Part shown: piece by piece, positions 63,543 through 64,000 of the stretch
Layout of the letters: each line of letters opens with the position of its first letter
Numbering within the stretch: position 1 is the stretch's first letter
NCBI GenBank assembly: GCA_017307735.1
Contig: JAFKGR010000002.1
Span: forward strand, 62,001 to 126,000
Direction of reading: 5' to 3'
DNA from: Chitinophagaceae bacterium
GTDB lineage: Bacteria > Bacteroidota > Bacteroidia > Chitinophagales > Chitinophagaceae
Length of the DNA: 64,000 nt
Program-made: the position numbers and the translations under genes
Notes under the pieces: model-generated
The model's input: only the letters and a program-made list of their open reading frames with translations
Told to the model about the DNA's origin: nothing
Database searches by the model: none

Positions 63543-64000
63543 ATGGCCACACCTGTTATGAATGTAAATCCGTCTAAAGGAAATACATCAGGAAAAATTC
63601 AACCGACAAATTATCCGGCTCTAACCACTCTGATTACAGTATTTTTCTTTTGGGGGTTTATCGCTGCAGGTAACAGTGTTTTCATTCCCTTCTGTAAACA
63701 TTATTTTCATTTAGACCAGTTCCAGAGCCAATTAATCGATTTCTCATTTTATCTCGCCTACTATGTGGGTGCATTACTTCTTTTTGCTTATGGTTCCCTC
63801 GGCGGAAAGGATTTGGTTGCCAAATGGGGCTACAAAAAAAGCATTGTTTACGGATTACTTTTCTCCGCTCTGGGAGCTTTGGTAATGATTATAGCAGTCA
63901 ATGCAAACGGATTTGCCGGGATGCTGGCGGGTTTATTTGTAGTCGCTTTGGGATTCTCTCTTCAACAAACAGCAGCCCAACCGTTCGCAATTTTATTGGG
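63543..64000 (+). CDS. Sugar MFS transporter, FucP-like, 5' part only
   Basis: Starts at ATG 63543 and runs off the window end (152 codons visible). MATPVMNVNPSKGN leads to TLITVFFFWGFIAAGNSVFIPF (first helix) and YYVGALLLFAYG, GKDLVAKWGYKKS, QQTAAQPFAILLG, all typical of the fucose/galactose/glucose H+-symporter family. It is divergent from glgA and is the third FucP-type gene in the window; its link to glycogen metabolism is suggested by position only. Confidence 0.75.
   Translation, partial: MATPVMNVNPSKGNTSGKIQPTNYPALTTLITVFFFWGFIAAGNSVFIPFCKHYFHLDQFQSQLIDFSFYLAYYVGALLLFAYGSLGGKDLVAKWGYKKSIVYGLLFSALGALVMIIAVNANGFAGMLAGLFVVALGFSLQQTAAQPFAILL

Noticed and set aside
1..64000. CRISPR arrays, tRNA/rRNA genes, prophage or insertion sequences
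   Set aside because: No regularly spaced direct repeats, cloverleaf or rRNA signature, integrase or transposase frame was seen; the repeats present are short hairpin elements without an associated ORF.

Overview
This window looks like a chromosomal segment from a member of the Bacteroidota, most likely Chitinophagales/Chitinophagaceae. The evidence is the set of Bacteroidota-typical families (DUF4270, DUF4294, DUF5362, GSCFA, a 271-residue glycogen-synthase-like protein beside panC, bacillithiol deacetylase BshB1, a fused E1 alpha/beta dehydrogenase), A-rich leaders with few Shine-Dalgarno sites, and several promoters fitting the Bacteroidota pattern TTTG / N19-21 / TAnnTTTG. No rRNA, tRNA, CRISPR array, prophage or intact insertion sequence was seen. 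The genus assignment is inference.

Layout. 1-0.9 kb: end of a type II toxin-antitoxin pair. 0.9-2.5 kb: rmuC. 2.6-8.6 kb: a probable phosphate-starvation locus, with a TonB-dependent receptor, a beta-helix lipoprotein, and a PlcP/LpxH-like metallophosphatase followed by a small membrane protein. Its two promoters carry four-unit, 11-bp-spaced Pho-box-like repeats with identical geometry. The locus lies among three copies of a hairpin-rich dispersed repeat. 8.8-15.9 kb: S41 protease lipoprotein, cytochrome c maturation (CcmE of the CxxxY type, CcmF), DUF4294, BshB1 and a small conserved protein. 15.9-19.2 kb: a tightly coupled four-gene operon (methyltransferase, polytopic GT-C-like protein, UbiA prenyltransferase, HAD phosphatase) resembling a polyprenyl-phosphoribose pathway. 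19.4-26.5 kb: sugar locus with a GH2 exo-beta-D-glucosaminidase-like enzyme and MFS permease, divergent from an SSS symporter, a tiny membrane protein and a PfkB kinase.

26.6-36.3 kb: mixed housekeeping genes (DUF6580, MsrA, LuxE-like, M42 peptidase, branched-chain-type E1, lone receiver domain, class A beta-lactamase-like hydrolase, pabB/pabC). 36.3-46 kb: MFS, TPR protein, gyrA, GSCFA, HMG-CoA lyase, rlmB and metK, all on the minus strand. 46-57 kb: M1 peptidase, DUF4270, the half-size glycogen-synthase-like protein divergent from panC, LOG protein, ribH/TPR pair, pdhA and the tail-specific protease. 57.2-64 kb: alpha-glucan locus (GH13 amylase, maltose-type MFS, glgC, glgA) divergent from a truncated FucP-type MFS gene.

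The most interesting points are the paired Pho-box promoters linking a PlcP-like lipid phosphatase to an outer-membrane receptor system, the modular hairpin repeat with an apparently inverted loop, the CxxxY CcmE, the half-size GT5 protein lacking its KxGG motif, and a run of genes with non-ATG starts.
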